64,000 nucleotides of DNA, from assembly GCA_947494695.1 (NCBI GenBank), contig CANLWB010000009.1:1-64000 (forward strand). The letters run 5' to 3'. The notes under the pieces are model-generated. The model was not told the DNA's origin. It saw only the letters and a list, made by a program, of their open reading frames with translations, and made no database searches. Below are positions 8,751 through 18,140 of this stretch, piece by piece. Made by a program: the position numbers and the translations under genes. The number at the start of each line of letters is the position of its first letter. Within the stretch, counting starts at the first letter, position 1. This stretch comes from an uncultured Flavobacteriaceae bacterium. Lineage in GTDB: Bacteria > Bacteroidota > Bacteroidia > Flavobacteriales > Flavobacteriaceae.

Positions 8751-9440
8751 ATGAAAACAATATCAACTCTTTTAATCGGTTTAATTTTCACATGCGCCTA
8801 TTCGCAAATTGCAATAATAAAAGATAAAGACGGATATACAAACGTTCGCGAGTTTGATGACGTTGAATCTGAAATCATTTATAAACTTTTAGAAAATGAA
8901 GCCTTTTGGTACAATTATGATGATTTTCAAAATGAAAAACAATGGATCAACGTTTTTATCCCTAAAGATAAATTTTGTGTAAATTACTCAAAAGACATGT
9001 ATCTTAAAGGGTATATTCATAAATCCAGATTATTGCCAATAGAAGCCTTAGAAAAAGCTCTCCCTATGGAGGTCCAATTACATTTCGAGTCAAAGGTTTT
9101 TAACAAAACCAGCCATATTATCGATGGTAACGAATATATTGCTACTAAGATTGATGGTAGAAAGATTTGGGGAACGGACGGAAATTATCCCAAAAAAGAA
9201 ATTTCGAAAGGGATGTTCCTTGTTAAGAACACAAAAATTGAAGTTCATCGCGTTTTATATAGCGACTTATTTGAATGCAACCAAAATATAGAGGTTTATA
9301 AAAATAAAGATACGTACTTCGTATCTCAAAATCACAACAGTGATGGCGCGGGAACCTATGAAATACTATGGGTACTAACAGAGAAAAGCGGTATTACACA
9401 AAGACTGGTAGAAGACTTAGATAAAGAACAATTTTATTAA
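8751..9440 (+). CDS. Secreted protein with N-terminal SH3-like domain
   Basis: No specific function recognised. The ATG at 8751 opens a signal peptide (MKTISTLLIGLIFTCAYSQ); an in-frame ATG at 8673 would add a poor serine-rich extension ahead of it, so the later start is preferred. The first mature segment (IKDKDGYTNVREFDDVESEIIYKL) resembles a bacterial SH3 domain, as found in exported envelope proteins. The remaining 150 residues show no motif I recognise. It converges with the papain-like gene, with only 3 bp between stops. Confidence 0.7.
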   Translation: MKTISTLLIGLIFTCAYSQIAIIKDKDGYTNVREFDDVESEIIYKLLENEAFWYNYDDFQNEKQWINVFIPKDKFCVNYSKDMYLKGYIHKSRLLPIEALEKALPMEVQLHFESKVFNKTSHIIDGNEYIATKIDGRKIWGTDGNYPKKEISKGMFLVKNTKIEVHRVLYSDLFECNQNIEVYKNKDTYFVSQNHNSDGAGTYEILWVLTEKSGITQRLVEDLDKEQFY

Positions 9441-9443
9441 GCC

Positions 9444-10439
9444 CTATATTTTTTCGGATCTGTTAAATCTAAACACCTTTTCTCCCTGCTTTACATTAAA
9501 AAATTTGCAATTGGAGTCATGTACAAATTCGTATGACTCTTTATAATTGAATCTGGTGTCATCTACATTAAAATACGCATCCACATCCACATTCCCGTAT
9601 GGAGAAATTCTTCTAAACCTATATAAATTATGTTCCATCTCATACAATTCAAACCATGCCCCGGCAGCAATACCCGATAACCACTGCGCACTTTCATGTA
9701 GCCCTTTAATACCTCTAGGCTCTAAAGTCCCAACATAAGAAGGTTTGTAATCTTTAAGCTTATCTAAGAAGCAGCGTATGTTTTCACTCTTTTGAGTCCC
9801 CTTAAATTCGGAAATAACACCTGTTTCCGTTACCTCGAAGGCCTGCTTTTCGGTATTAGCCAAAAGCACATTACCTATTGTACTTGGTGTAAACCATTTC
9901 GAGTTCTCCAATTTTTTTTTAATACTCAAATCTGTAACAGATGCAATCAGACTATCAGTTACGAAACGGGCACAGTTACAAGCATTCTTTTTAAACGCGG
10001 CATAATAAATAAAAGCCTTTTCCTGCATCCTTGTAATATGTGCTCTTGCCTTTCTGTAATCCACCGCATTACAAACAGAAGCCACCAATTTTCCATCACC
10101 ATGTGTCAGTTTAGGGTGTATGGCCAAAAACGACAAAATAGCATCGAGGTTTTTAATCCGACCATGTTCTATGTCTGCCTTTATTGGAAAGTGCAATTCG
10201 TTATCGGTATCTCGCCCTCGTACTCTTCCTGTTGGCTCTGGGGTGATGTAACGTCCGAAATCATGATACTCCAGCTCCCCTGTACTTTTATCAATTAACA
10301 CCAATGCGGCATGACCAGCCCTTACATAATTCTTTTTACCAACACCAAGAAATCTTAAAAATGGAGAAAACCATTCTTTGGAAACCATCACGATAGTATC
10401 TGGGTAGGCTAATATTAAAATAATCCCCGTATTATTCAT
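9444..10439 (-). CDS. Uncharacterised protein, possible papain-like hydrolase (DUF6695-like)
   Basis: A 331-residue protein with no signal peptide, of a type I recall annotated as DUF6695 in flavobacteria. The N-terminal half has AGHAALVLID (His43) and later NACNCARFVTDSL (Cys154, Cys156). A His before a Cys helix in this order resembles circularly permuted papain/NlpC-like folds (LRAT, YiiX), so a cysteine amidase or peptidase is conceivable but unproven. The C-terminal 100 residues are rich in aromatic and beta-type sequence. It overlaps the upstream NRDE gene by 8 bp, which implies co-expression. Confidence 0.65.
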   Translation of the reverse strand: MNNTGIILILAYPDTIVMVSKEWFSPFLRFLGVGKKNYVRAGHAALVLIDKSTGELEYHDFGRYITPEPTGRVRGRDTDNELHFPIKADIEHGRIKNLDAILSFLAIHPKLTHGDGKLVASVCNAVDYRKARAHITRMQEKAFIYYAAFKKNACNCARFVTDSLIASVTDLSIKKKLENSKWFTPSTIGNVLLANTEKQAFEVTETGVISEFKGTQKSENIRCFLDKLKDYKPSYVGTLEPRGIKGLHESAQWLSGIAAGAWFELYEMEHNLYRFRRISPYGNVDVDAYFNVDDTRFNYKESYEFVHDSNCKFFNVKQGEKVFRFNRSEKI

Positions 10440-11157
10440 TTACAACGTCCTGAAGATTGAAGGTTTTTGATGTAATTGAATCATCCTGAAAGCTCTCATA
10501 TCTCATTTTAACCGCATCTGCTTTCTTTATAATTTGAGTCATACTGGTTGTTTTCACAGGGCCGCGGTCCATAATAACACCATAATCTTTATTACCAGCT
10601 CCGGCGGTGGTATGAAACTCTAAAATAGAAGCTTCATTCAACTCATTTTTACTTTTAAAAGCCTCGAACCATTTCTGTCTTTCTCGCTTCATAGCTTCGT
10701 TGTACAGCGTGGAAGATGACCAAACTTGGGGTTCCTCGGGTAATTGTTTAAAATGTTTTGTTACACCATCCCAAACCAATTCGTAAAATTTCAAAGTCAC
10801 ACTCCAATCAATAATAATCATCGTAAAAGGCTCTATATTATCAAGGTTGTATGCTTGAACCTCTATTTCCAGGGTCTGACAAGTCATAAAATCTTTAGCG
10901 ACTACGCCTCTACTTTTTCTGTAACTCGGTTGACGTTCATGCTTTACAAATCCACCATTTAACACACAAACCACTCTATTTTTATCGCTTAAGCCTATCC
11001 AGGTCCCTCCCCCGATCTTATCTTTCGGAAATAAGGTTGTAACACCTTCAATATCATAAAAATCAGGCTTTATAGAAAGCCTGTCTGGCGCCTCATCCCT
11101 GTTTGAAGTTAAAATAAACTCATTTTTAGTTACTGGAATAATAGTTACTGTACACAT
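10432..11157 (-). CDS. NRDE family protein (TANGO2 homologue)
   Basis: Begins MCTVTIIPV and carries the Asn-Arg-Asp-Glu signature (LTSNRDEAPDR, about residues 17-23) that names the family. GGTWIGLSDKNRVVCVLNGG is the next conserved block. The initiator is followed directly by Cys2, a layout that suits an N-terminal nucleophile hydrolase-like fold, although the role of the family is not settled. Length 241 is typical. It is cotranscribed with the papain-like gene (8-bp overlap) and diverges from pruA. Confidence 0.88.
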   Translation of the reverse strand: MCTVTIIPVTKNEFILTSNRDEAPDRLSIKPDFYDIEGVTTLFPKDKIGGGTWIGLSDKNRVVCVLNGGFVKHERQPSYRKSRGVVAKDFMTCQTLEIEVQAYNLDNIEPFTMIIIDWSVTLKFYELVWDGVTKHFKQLPEEPQVWSSSTLYNEAMKRERQKWFEAFKSKNELNEASILEFHTTAGAGNKDYGVIMDRGPVKTTSMTQIIKKADAVKMRYESFQDDSITSKTFNLQDVVNE

Positions 11158-11235
11158 AAATTGGTAGTCTAAATACGGTGTGGCAACTTACAAAAAATAT
11201 ACAAATTTTAACTCCTTTTTAAATATGTCTAGTCA

Positions 11236-11264
11236 TTGAAGTTTTTAAAATATTCGTAAATTTG
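11236..11264 (+). promoter_or_regulatory. Promoter of pruA (TTG-N18-TAAATTTG)
   Basis: TTG at 11236-11238 and TAAATTTG at 11257-11264 are 18 bases apart. This is a good match to the Bacteroidota consensus, 43 bp before the start codon. Confidence 0.75.
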
Positions 11265-11307
11265 CACCTCATTTAATGAAAATTCAATAATAAAAAACAA
11301 GAAAATC

Positions 11308-12936
11308 ATGGGAAAAGGCTTTTTTAATGTGCCAATAGCTGTCAATGAACCTGTTAAAAGTTATGCGCCAGGGTCTCCGGAAAGGGAAGCTGTATTAAAC
11401 ACATACAAAGACATGTTTAATAGCAACATTGACGTTCCATTATTTATAAACGGAAAATATATCGAAACGGGGAATACAAGAACAATGACACCACCACATG
11501 ACCATCAACATGTTGTTGGCACGTATCATTTGGCTGAAAAAGCGCATATCGATGAGGCCATTTCTACAGCTTTGGAAGCTAGAAAAACATGGTCACAAAT
11601 GCCCTGGGAACAACGCGCAGGTATTTTCTTGAAAGCAGCAGAACTTATTGCCGGTCCTTACCGTGCAAAAATAAATGCTGCAACTATGATTGCTCAATCT
11701 AAGACCATCCACCAGGCTGAAATTGATGCGGCTTGTGAGTTTGTGGACTTTTTGCGCTTTAATGTTCAGTTTATGACAGATATTTACATGGAGCAACCTG
11801 AAAGCACAAGCGATGCATGGAACAGAGTTGAGTACAGACCTCTTGAAGGATTCACCTATGCAGTTACACCGTTTAACTTTACAGCCATTGCTGGAAACTT
11901 ACCTGCTTGTATGGCTTTAATGGGGAATGTTGTGGTTTGGAAACCTAGTGATAGCCAGGTATACTCTGCCAAAGTGATTATGGACGTTTTTGAAGAAGCG
12001 GGTGTTCCTCCGGGAGTTATCAATGTTGTTTTTGGTGATCCTGTAATGATTACAAATACAGTTTTAGCGAGTCCTGATTTTTCAGGATTGCACTTTACAG
12101 GTTCTACCTTTATTTTTAAAGAACTTTGGAAACAAATAGGAAATAACATCCATAACTATAAAACCTATCCGCGAATCGTAGGTGAAACTGGAGGTAAAGA
12201 TTTTATTGTTGCACATAAATCTGCAAACCCTAAGCAAGTAGCCACGGCAATTTCTCGTGGAGCTTTCGAGTTTCAGGGACAAAAATGTAGTGCGGCTTCA
12301 AGAGCTTACATTCCACAAGGTATCTGGAACGCCGTTAAGGAATTTGTTTTAGAAGACATTAAATCTTTCAAAATGGGATCTCCAGAAGATATGAGTAATT
12401 TTATTACGGCAGTCATTCATGAAGGTTCTTTTGATAAACTCGCAAAATACTTAGACCAGGCAAAAGCCGATAACAATGTTGAAGTTATTGCTGGTGGAAA
12501 CTACGACAAGAGCAAAGGCTATTTTATAGAGCCAACAGTACTTGTGACTACAGACCCAAAATACACGACTATGTGTACAGAGCTATTCGGTCCAGTTATC
12601 ACAATTTATGTTTACGACGATGATGCTTACGCTGAAACTTTAAAGTTAGTAGACGAAACCAGCGAGTATGCATTAACCGGTGCTATTATCTCTAAAGACA
12701 GATATGCCGTAACGCAGGCTACCGAAGCCTTACAAAACTCGGCTGGAAACTTCTATATTAACGATAAACCAACCGGAGCAGTCGTTGGGCAACAACCTTT
12801 TGGCGGTGCCAGAGCATCGGGAACAAATGATAAAGCAGGAAGTGCTCAAAACTTATTACGTTGGGTATCACCTAGAATGATAAAGGAAACATTTGTGACT
12901 CCAACAGATTATCGCTATCCGTTTTTGGGAGAATAA
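11308..12936 (+). CDS. pruA: L-glutamate gamma-semialdehyde (P5C) dehydrogenase
   Basis: Oxidises L-glutamate 5-semialdehyde (from 1-pyrroline-5-carboxylate) to glutamate with NAD+, the second step of proline catabolism. The 542-residue monofunctional enzyme has the aldehyde dehydrogenase fold. Visible motifs are AVTPFNFTAIAGNL, VVWKPSD, the general base Glu293 in GETGGKDF, and the nucleophile Cys327 in QGQKCSAASRAY. PFGGARASGTNDKAG is near the C-terminus. No proline dehydrogenase (PutA domain or separate gene) is present here. A strong hairpin terminator follows. Confidence 0.95.
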   Translation: MGKGFFNVPIAVNEPVKSYAPGSPEREAVLNTYKDMFNSNIDVPLFINGKYIETGNTRTMTPPHDHQHVVGTYHLAEKAHIDEAISTALEARKTWSQMPWEQRAGIFLKAAELIAGPYRAKINAATMIAQSKTIHQAEIDAACEFVDFLRFNVQFMTDIYMEQPESTSDAWNRVEYRPLEGFTYAVTPFNFTAIAGNLPACMALMGNVVVWKPSDSQVYSAKVIMDVFEEAGVPPGVINVVFGDPVMITNTVLASPDFSGLHFTGSTFIFKELWKQIGNNIHNYKTYPRIVGETGGKDFIVAHKSANPKQVATAISRGAFEFQGQKCSAASRAYIPQGIWNAVKEFVLEDIKSFKMGSPEDMSNFITAVIHEGSFDKLAKYLDQAKADNNVEVIAGGNYDKSKGYFIEPTVLVTTDPKYTTMCTELFGPVITIYVYDDDAYAETLKLVDETSEYALTGAIISKDRYAVTQATEALQNSAGNFYINDKPTGAVVGQQPFGGARASGTNDKAGSAQNLLRWVSPRMIKETFVTPTDYRYPFLGE

Positions 12937-13022
12937 TTTTTGAGATCTCTACTGATCTTTCTGAACTAAATTCAGGATATATGTTTAGCTAAAACAAGAA
13001 TCTCGTAATAAAGAGTTATTAC

Positions 13023-13060
13023 AAATAGGCTATCTAAAATTTAGATAGCCTATTTTGTGT
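13023..13060 (+). terminator. Terminator after pruA
   Basis: Two perfect 16-bp arms (13023-13038 and 13040-13055) form a long A/T-flanked hairpin with a T-rich 3' side. It lies about 90 bp past the pruA stop. The symmetry would let it act on either strand. Confidence 0.8.
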
Positions 13061-13177
13061 TTTATAAACTTTTATAATCAAAACTCATTAATATCTAAAA
13101 AATCTCCTTTTCTTATAAACCCAATATCAAACACTCATTTCACTGCAAACAGGGGTTAAAAAGTAACTTGTTGCCTA

Positions 13178-13185
13178 TAATTTTG
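13178..13185 (+). promoter_or_regulatory. Promoter -7 element for the 13216 lipoprotein
   Basis: TAATTTTG fits TAnnTTTG and lies 30 bp upstream of the ATG at 13216, supporting that start over the TTG at 13168. Confidence 0.5.
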
Positions 13186-13215
13186 TTAACTCAAACTATA
13201 AAAATTAAAGTAGAT

Positions 13216-14430
13216 ATGATAAACAAAACTTTATTTTGTTCTTTATTATTATTATTTCTTTTTTCCTGCAAAAAGGAATCCAATAACAGCATAAGTACCT
13301 CTCAAAATATTTCAGATACTAATACGAATAATGATTTAATAGAAAAAGATACCATACCGTTAAGACGCATTGAAAATGACACATTGAAAACGAATTCTTC
13401 AAATGATATTATCGAATACGGAGCTATCATTCCGCCTGATTCTACAAAGTATTCCTTAGAAGACTTAACATTTCGCATATACCCTACTTTCTTGAATGGA
13501 GACAAGCATGAATACATTGGAGTTCCCTTTATTTTAAACAATTATGACATAAGTTTTGATACTAATCAATACCCAGATACATTAACATTTAGATCAATAC
13601 CTACATCATTAGACACACTTGAGGTTGTAACCGGGAAACCAGATTGTTCAGATTGCCTCGAAATAATGAAAATTAGGAACAAACATCAAGAAAAAGAATT
13701 GTATTATGAAATTAAGTATCATAACGAAAAAATCGTTCACAGAGGATCAATTGACACTATTTTAAACAAAAGAAACTTAACACATTCGGATTTATTTCAA
13801 AATCAGTACATAGTTTATAAAAACGATACTTGGAAGGCAGGAGAAGAATTATCTCAAAACATATATCAAGACTATATTCATGCTTACAATTTGGAATGGA
13901 TAAAAACCCCAGATATCGCCGAAATAAACAAGCAAATTAATAATGATCCCTCCAAAACTTCGGTCATAGATTCCTTAAAACAGTCTTATCAAAATAAAAT
14001 AATTGCCCAAAACAACGTATCATTAGACAACTTACTTTCTGAAATAGATCATCCGAACTATGAATACTTTCACAGTGGTGGCTTTTCCAATAAAAGGGAT
14101 ATAGGTCTTATTTTACCTATTGAAAGTTTAAGCGTTGTATTTATTTCCGAAGAAAATGAAATGTACGTTGTAGAATGGATGAAAAATTATAAAAAAATAA
14201 CAGATTCTATAGGCACGCCTTTAGACGACAATTACGTTAAACAAATGGACAATCAGCACAAGATCGAAAAGCTGGATAGCAACACGAAAATGCGTTTGTT
14301 TCATTCAAATATGACACCGGGAAAGTATATTGTTATCTATGAAACAAAACTTAAGTATTTAGATACATACATTCAATCGCCTCCCCAAATAATAACATAT
14401 AAAAAGCCTGAAAAATCACAAAAAGAGTAG
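13216..14430 (+). CDS. Hypothetical lipoprotein
   Basis: Not recognised beyond being a predicted lipoprotein: MINKTLFCSLLLLFLFSC ends in a lipobox (LFSC), followed by a Lys/Asn/Ser-rich linker. The protein is 404 residues from the ATG at 13216; a TTG 48 bp upstream is inside the promoter region. The central part has a CSDC pair (PDCSDCLE) that could bind metal or form a disulfide. The C-terminal 100 residues look beta-rich. It stands alone between pruA and the YCII gene. Confidence 0.75.
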   Translation: MINKTLFCSLLLLFLFSCKKESNNSISTSQNISDTNTNNDLIEKDTIPLRRIENDTLKTNSSNDIIEYGAIIPPDSTKYSLEDLTFRIYPTFLNGDKHEYIGVPFILNNYDISFDTNQYPDTLTFRSIPTSLDTLEVVTGKPDCSDCLEIMKIRNKHQEKELYYEIKYHNEKIVHRGSIDTILNKRNLTHSDLFQNQYIVYKNDTWKAGEELSQNIYQDYIHAYNLEWIKTPDIAEINKQINNDPSKTSVIDSLKQSYQNKIIAQNNVSLDNLLSEIDHPNYEYFHSGGFSNKRDIGLILPIESLSVVFISEENEMYVVEWMKNYKKITDSIGTPLDDNYVKQMDNQHKIEKLDSNTKMRLFHSNMTPGKYIVIYETKLKYLDTYIQSPPQIITYKKPEKSQKE

Positions 14431-14559
14431 AATTACTTCACTAAAACCAACCCGTAAATCTTTACCTAAAACATTCAACTTATATCGGTTAGGCCTATTC
14501 CGAATGCAAGATTCCTTCATAACATATATTGAGCAAAACCTAAAGGCAGGAATTTTTGT

Positions 14560-14567
14560 TAAATTTG
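14560..14567 (+). promoter_or_regulatory. Possible promoter -7 element for the YCII-sigma pair
   Basis: TAAATTTG fits the housekeeping -7 consensus, 67 bp before the YCII gene. No TTG lies at a suitable distance. Such pairs may also be read from a promoter of their own sigma factor, which I cannot identify from one copy. Confidence 0.4.
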
Positions 14568-14634
14568 ATCAAAACTGTCCTCTTTTTAAATTCGACAAAC
14601 GTTTTAACTATATAAACAATAAAATATTATAATT

Positions 14635-14982
14635 ATGAAAGAATTTATGATGATTTTCATAGGTGCAGATTACACCGACCTTGGTTTATCACCAGAAGAA
14701 CTTCAAGGTAGAATGGGCAAATGGTTTGCCTGGAATGACAAAATGGAAAAAGCGGGTATTCTTAAAGGTGGCAATGCCTTAACACCGGCCATTCGTCGTG
14801 TTGTTGGTGCCGAAAGAACAGTAACCGATCTTACTTCGGCTGAAGTCAAAGAAATTGTAGGCGGTTATTATATTGTGGAGTCTGCCGATTTTGATGCTGT
14901 TCAAAAAGTAGCCGAAGACTACCCAGATTACGACCTCGGAGGCACTGTAGAAATTCGTGAAATCATGGTATTTGATCGCTAA
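14635..14982 (+). CDS. YCII-related (DGPF domain) protein
   Basis: A 115-residue protein of the YCII/DGPF superfamily, a dimeric alpha-beta barrel fold. The start MKEFMMIFIGADY, the middle GGYYIVESADFDAV and the end VEIREIMVFD follow the family layout. Proteins of this kind are the regular neighbours of large ECF sigma factors with TPR-like C-terminal extensions. Here the stop codon shares one base with the sigma factor ATG (TAATG), so the two are translationally coupled. Its biochemical role is unknown. Confidence 0.88.
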   Translation: MKEFMMIFIGADYTDLGLSPEELQGRMGKWFAWNDKMEKAGILKGGNALTPAIRRVVGAERTVTDLTSAEVKEIVGGYYIVESADFDAVQKVAEDYPDYDLGGTVEIREIMVFDR

Positions 14983-16229
14983 TGGAAACAAAACTTATAG
15001 ATCATTTATTCCGCTATCACAGCGGAAAAATGGTCTCTGTTTTAACCAGGATTTTTGGATTAGCTCACCTTGAAATTATCGAAGATGCTGTTCAAGACAC
15101 TTTTATAAAGGCCAGTATCTCCTGGCGTACCAAACAACCTGATAATCCTGAAGCCTGGCTAACACAAGCAGCTAAAAATCGTGTTCTCGATATTTTCAGA
15201 AAACTGAACACCGAAAAAAAACACCTCCCCCAAATTACCTATGGTAGCGAAGCTATTGCCATAAACGAGCTCTTTTTAGATACCGAAATTGAAGACTCTC
15301 AGCTCCGTATGATCTTTACCGCATGCCACCCAAAACTCGACCCTAGAGACCGCATCGCTTTTGCTTTAAAAACCGTTTCCGGGTTTAGTTCTAAGGAAAT
15401 CGCTTCTGCCCTACTTATCAAAGAAGACAGTATAAAAAAAAGACTCACCCGTGCCCGAAAGGCCATTCAAAAATCTCAGTTAAAATTTAAGATTCCTCAA
15501 GGTAAATCGTTACCTCAACGATTAGAAAGTGTTATGGAAGTGCTGTACCTTATTTTTAACGAAGGGTTTCATTCTAATAAAAAAGAAACATTAATTCGTA
15601 AAGAGCTTTGTGGTGAAGCTATGCGTTTGTGCAAAATGCTTTTAAAGAATAAAACCACCCGTTCCCCAGAGGTTTATGCCCTATTCGCTTTAATGTGTTT
15701 TCATTCTGCCCGTCTAGACACTAAAACCAATGCTCAAAATGAAATATTAGACTTAAAAACCCAGGATAGAAGTCAATGGCATTGGCCTCTAATAAAATTA
15801 GGGAACTCCATGATGAATAAGGCCGTTGAGTCTTCGACATTCTCATGCTATCATTATGAAGCTGCCATAGCAGCTGAGCATTTGCGCGCCAGACATTTTA
15901 AAGACACCAATTGGGACAAAATTCTACATTGGTACGAATGCCTTCATACCATTCAGCCTATGCCAACACATTTACTAACTATGGCCGTTGTTTGTCTGCA
16001 AAACAAAGATTATGATAAGACTAAAAACTACCTGGATCAAATTAAACCCGATAACTTTGTGCAAAGAGCCTATCTCTACTATGGCACATTATCAGATTAT
16101 TATTTTGCCATAAACAATCTTAAAAAAGCTGTTGAACAAATAGACAATGCCATAAATGTGGTGAATAATAAGTTTGAAAAAAAATATTTAAAGAACAAGA
16201 AAAGAGTACTACTATTAGCCAAAGGTTAG
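14982..16229 (+). CDS. ECF sigma factor with C-terminal helical extension (ECF42/ECF114 type)
   Basis: RNA polymerase sigma-70 family factor of 415 residues, about twice the size of a simple ECF sigma. Region 2 is near residues 10-75 (EIIEDAVQDTFIKASISWR, PEAWLTQAAKNRVLDIFRK) and region 4 near 110-165 (ALKTVSGFSSKEIASALLI, KKRLTRARKAIQ). The remaining 240 residues contain helical TPR-like repeats and the LYLIFNEGF motif typical of this group. In this group the extension and the YCII partner replace a classical membrane anti-sigma factor. Its target genes are unknown; autoregulation of the pair is likely by analogy. Confidence 0.88.
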   Translation: METKLIDHLFRYHSGKMVSVLTRIFGLAHLEIIEDAVQDTFIKASISWRTKQPDNPEAWLTQAAKNRVLDIFRKLNTEKKHLPQITYGSEAIAINELFLDTEIEDSQLRMIFTACHPKLDPRDRIAFALKTVSGFSSKEIASALLIKEDSIKKRLTRARKAIQKSQLKFKIPQGKSLPQRLESVMEVLYLIFNEGFHSNKKETLIRKELCGEAMRLCKMLLKNKTTRSPEVYALFALMCFHSARLDTKTNAQNEILDLKTQDRSQWHWPLIKLGNSMMNKAVESSTFSCYHYEAAIAAEHLRARHFKDTNWDKILHWYECLHTIQPMPTHLLTMAVVCLQNKDYDKTKNYLDQIKPDNFVQRAYLYYGTLSDYYFAINNLKKAVEQIDNAINVVNNKFEKKYLKNKKRVLLLAKG

Positions 16230-16537
16230 TCTTATTTTAACAAACTTCTCTTACTCCAGGAATTAACTACTAAAAACCAAAAACATATCATCTTCTTAAA
16301 AATACCAGATCCTAAATGTATCATTTATGAAATTCAACACCTTTTAAAAAGGTGGTTTTGATAAAAAAGTTTGGAATGAATTTTGTGCATTAACATCACT
16401 GAGAAGACAGAAAATAAGACCCCTTAGACCTATTGCTGGATTTAATTTTTAATCCAAAAAATAAAACATAATATTATATTTTAAATTATCACTAACTTTA
16501 TTGAGTAGAATAGCACCCTAAAACACTTGCTCACAGC
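16230..16537. other. Intergenic gap with one weak hairpin
   Basis: No reading frame of note. A perfect 8-bp stem CACCTTTT/AAAAGGTG at 16338-16354 with a one-base loop is followed by GGTTTT-like sequence. It could be a weak terminator for the sigma factor gene. No TAnnTTTG element is seen before the TPR gene. Confidence 0.4.
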
Positions 16538-17494
16538 ATGAAACGAATTTATTTAGTCATACTGGTATTCATACCTGTTTTAACATATTCACAATCTAAC
16601 AAGTTCTTTAGAAAAGCTTTAAGAACGGTCGATTTAAAAGAAAAAATCAACCTTTTAAATCAGGCCATCGAACTGGATTCCAAAAACCTTGACGCTTATT
16701 TTTACCGTGGGATTGCTAAAAACGACCTTGGAGATTATCACGGTGCTATTGTAGACTATTCCAAAATCATTGTTGCAAAACCCGATGCGGACACCTACTA
16801 CAACCGGGGCAATTCCAGATATAGCCAGAAAGATTTTATTGGTGCAAAAAGTGATTACGGAAGGGCTTACAACATAGATTCCACCTTCGTAGACGCCTTG
16901 TATAGCCTGGGATGTGTAAAGTATGATTTGGAAGAATATGAAGACGCTATTAAAGACTTTAGTAAAGTTATCAAGCTTGTACCCGACCAGCCCAAAACTT
17001 ATATATTAAGAGCATCGGCATACAAAGCCTTAAAACAACATAAAAAGGCACTTAAGGATTACTCATTAGCTATTTTAGCCGAGCCTAGTGCCTATACCTA
17101 TTACAACAGAGGAATCTTCTATCTGGATATTAACCATTACCAAAAAGCTAACTTGGATTTAACGGCGGCATTGGCACTTAACCGTAACAATACCTTTGCT
17201 TATTTTTACAGAGGTGCTTCTTACTTATTTCTAGGGAAGAATAACGAGGCTATTTTAGATTTTTCGACCGCCTTAAAGTTTGATTCCACAGATTTCGACG
17301 CCATACTTGGCCTGGCTTTAACCCATTACAAATTGGGCGATCTTGAAAAGGCCAAATCGAATTTACAAAAGGCCATATCTATATTATCTCCTATAGAACA
17401 TAACGCATCTCCAGAGCTCTTTTCGAATACCTACTGGTATCAGAATCAATACTACTACTTTATTAATAATATTAAAAAGCTATTAGAACTGTAG
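16538..17494 (+). CDS. Exported TPR repeat protein
   Basis: Signal peptide MKRIYLVILVFIPVLTYSQ, then almost wholly tetratricopeptide repeats (about seven) from residue 30 to 290. Repeat signatures such as YFYRGIAKNDLGDYHGAIVDYSKII, YYNRGNSRYSQKDF and ILRASAYKALKQHKKALKDY are visible. TPR arrays mediate protein-protein contacts; the partner is not shown by context. The stop is 2 bp from the convergent rsmG stop. Confidence 0.85.
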   Translation: MKRIYLVILVFIPVLTYSQSNKFFRKALRTVDLKEKINLLNQAIELDSKNLDAYFYRGIAKNDLGDYHGAIVDYSKIIVAKPDADTYYNRGNSRYSQKDFIGAKSDYGRAYNIDSTFVDALYSLGCVKYDLEEYEDAIKDFSKVIKLVPDQPKTYILRASAYKALKQHKKALKDYSLAILAEPSAYTYYNRGIFYLDINHYQKANLDLTAALALNRNNTFAYFYRGASYLFLGKNNEAILDFSTALKFDSTDFDAILGLALTHYKLGDLEKAKSNLQKAISILSPIEHNASPELFSNTYWYQNQYYYFINNIKKLLEL

Positions 17495-17496
17495 CC

Positions 17497-18123
17497 TTAC
17501 TTCCACTTTAAAGGGAGATGAACCACTTTTTTAGTTTCAAAAAAACTCTCGGTATAAAAATCGTTTAGATTATAAATGGAAGCGGTCTTATATGCTTTTA
17601 ATTCTTCATTTAAATCCCCTCCTTTTAAATACAAAATACCGTTTTTAAGATCGTGATTTTGTTCTTTGGCAATCTTGCCTTTAACCCAATGTACAAAGGT
17701 AGGCATGGCTGCAACGGCACGACTTACAATAAAATCGTACGTCCCTTTAATATCCTCTACTCTGCTATGGGTGGTATTCACATTGGTTAATTCTGCGCCT
17801 TCTACCACCTCATGAACCACTTTTAATTTTTTAGCAATACTGTCTACTAAATGAAAAGAGCACTCCGGAAACAATATAGCCAAAGGCACCCCGGGAAACC
17901 CGCCTCCGGTTCCAACATCAAGAATCTTACTTCCGGCTTTAAATTTTAGAACCTTAGCAATGGCCAAAGAATGTAAAACATGCCTTAAGTACAGCTCATC
18001 AATGTCCTTTCTAGATACGACATTAATTTTTAAATTCCAGTCCTGATAAAGCGTTTCAAGCTTTTCGAATTGGGAAATCTGCCGTTCCGTAAGCTCGGGA
18101 AAGTACTTTAAAATAAGCTCCAT
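17497..18123 (-). CDS. rsmG: 16S rRNA (guanine527-N7)-methyltransferase
   Basis: SAM-dependent enzyme that methylates N7 of G527 in 16S rRNA; its loss gives low-level streptomycin resistance in several bacteria. Length 208 is normal. The Rossmann SAM motif SKILDVGTGGGFPGVPLAI, the FHLVDSIAKKLKVV stretch and VSRAVAAMPTFVHWVK are characteristic. The family's N-terminal part (LTERQISQFEKLETLYQDWN, INVVSRKD) is intact. It converges with the TPR gene and has a promoter element close upstream. Confidence 0.95.
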   Translation of the reverse strand: MELILKYFPELTERQISQFEKLETLYQDWNLKINVVSRKDIDELYLRHVLHSLAIAKVLKFKAGSKILDVGTGGGFPGVPLAILFPECSFHLVDSIAKKLKVVHEVVEGAELTNVNTTHSRVEDIKGTYDFIVSRAVAAMPTFVHWVKGKIAKEQNHDLKNGILYLKGGDLNEELKAYKTASIYNLNDFYTESFFETKKVVHLPLKWK

Positions 18124-18140
18124 AAATGTTAAATTTTCAA

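Noticed and set aside
9792-10298. 168-codon plus-strand frame opposite the papain-like gene
   Set aside because: Cys- and Ile-rich translation without family features, fully antisense to a well-supported gene.
14635-16229. YCII/sigma pair as a toxin-antitoxin system
   Set aside because: The overlap and gene sizes match the known YCII-ECF sigma arrangement, and neither protein has toxin features.
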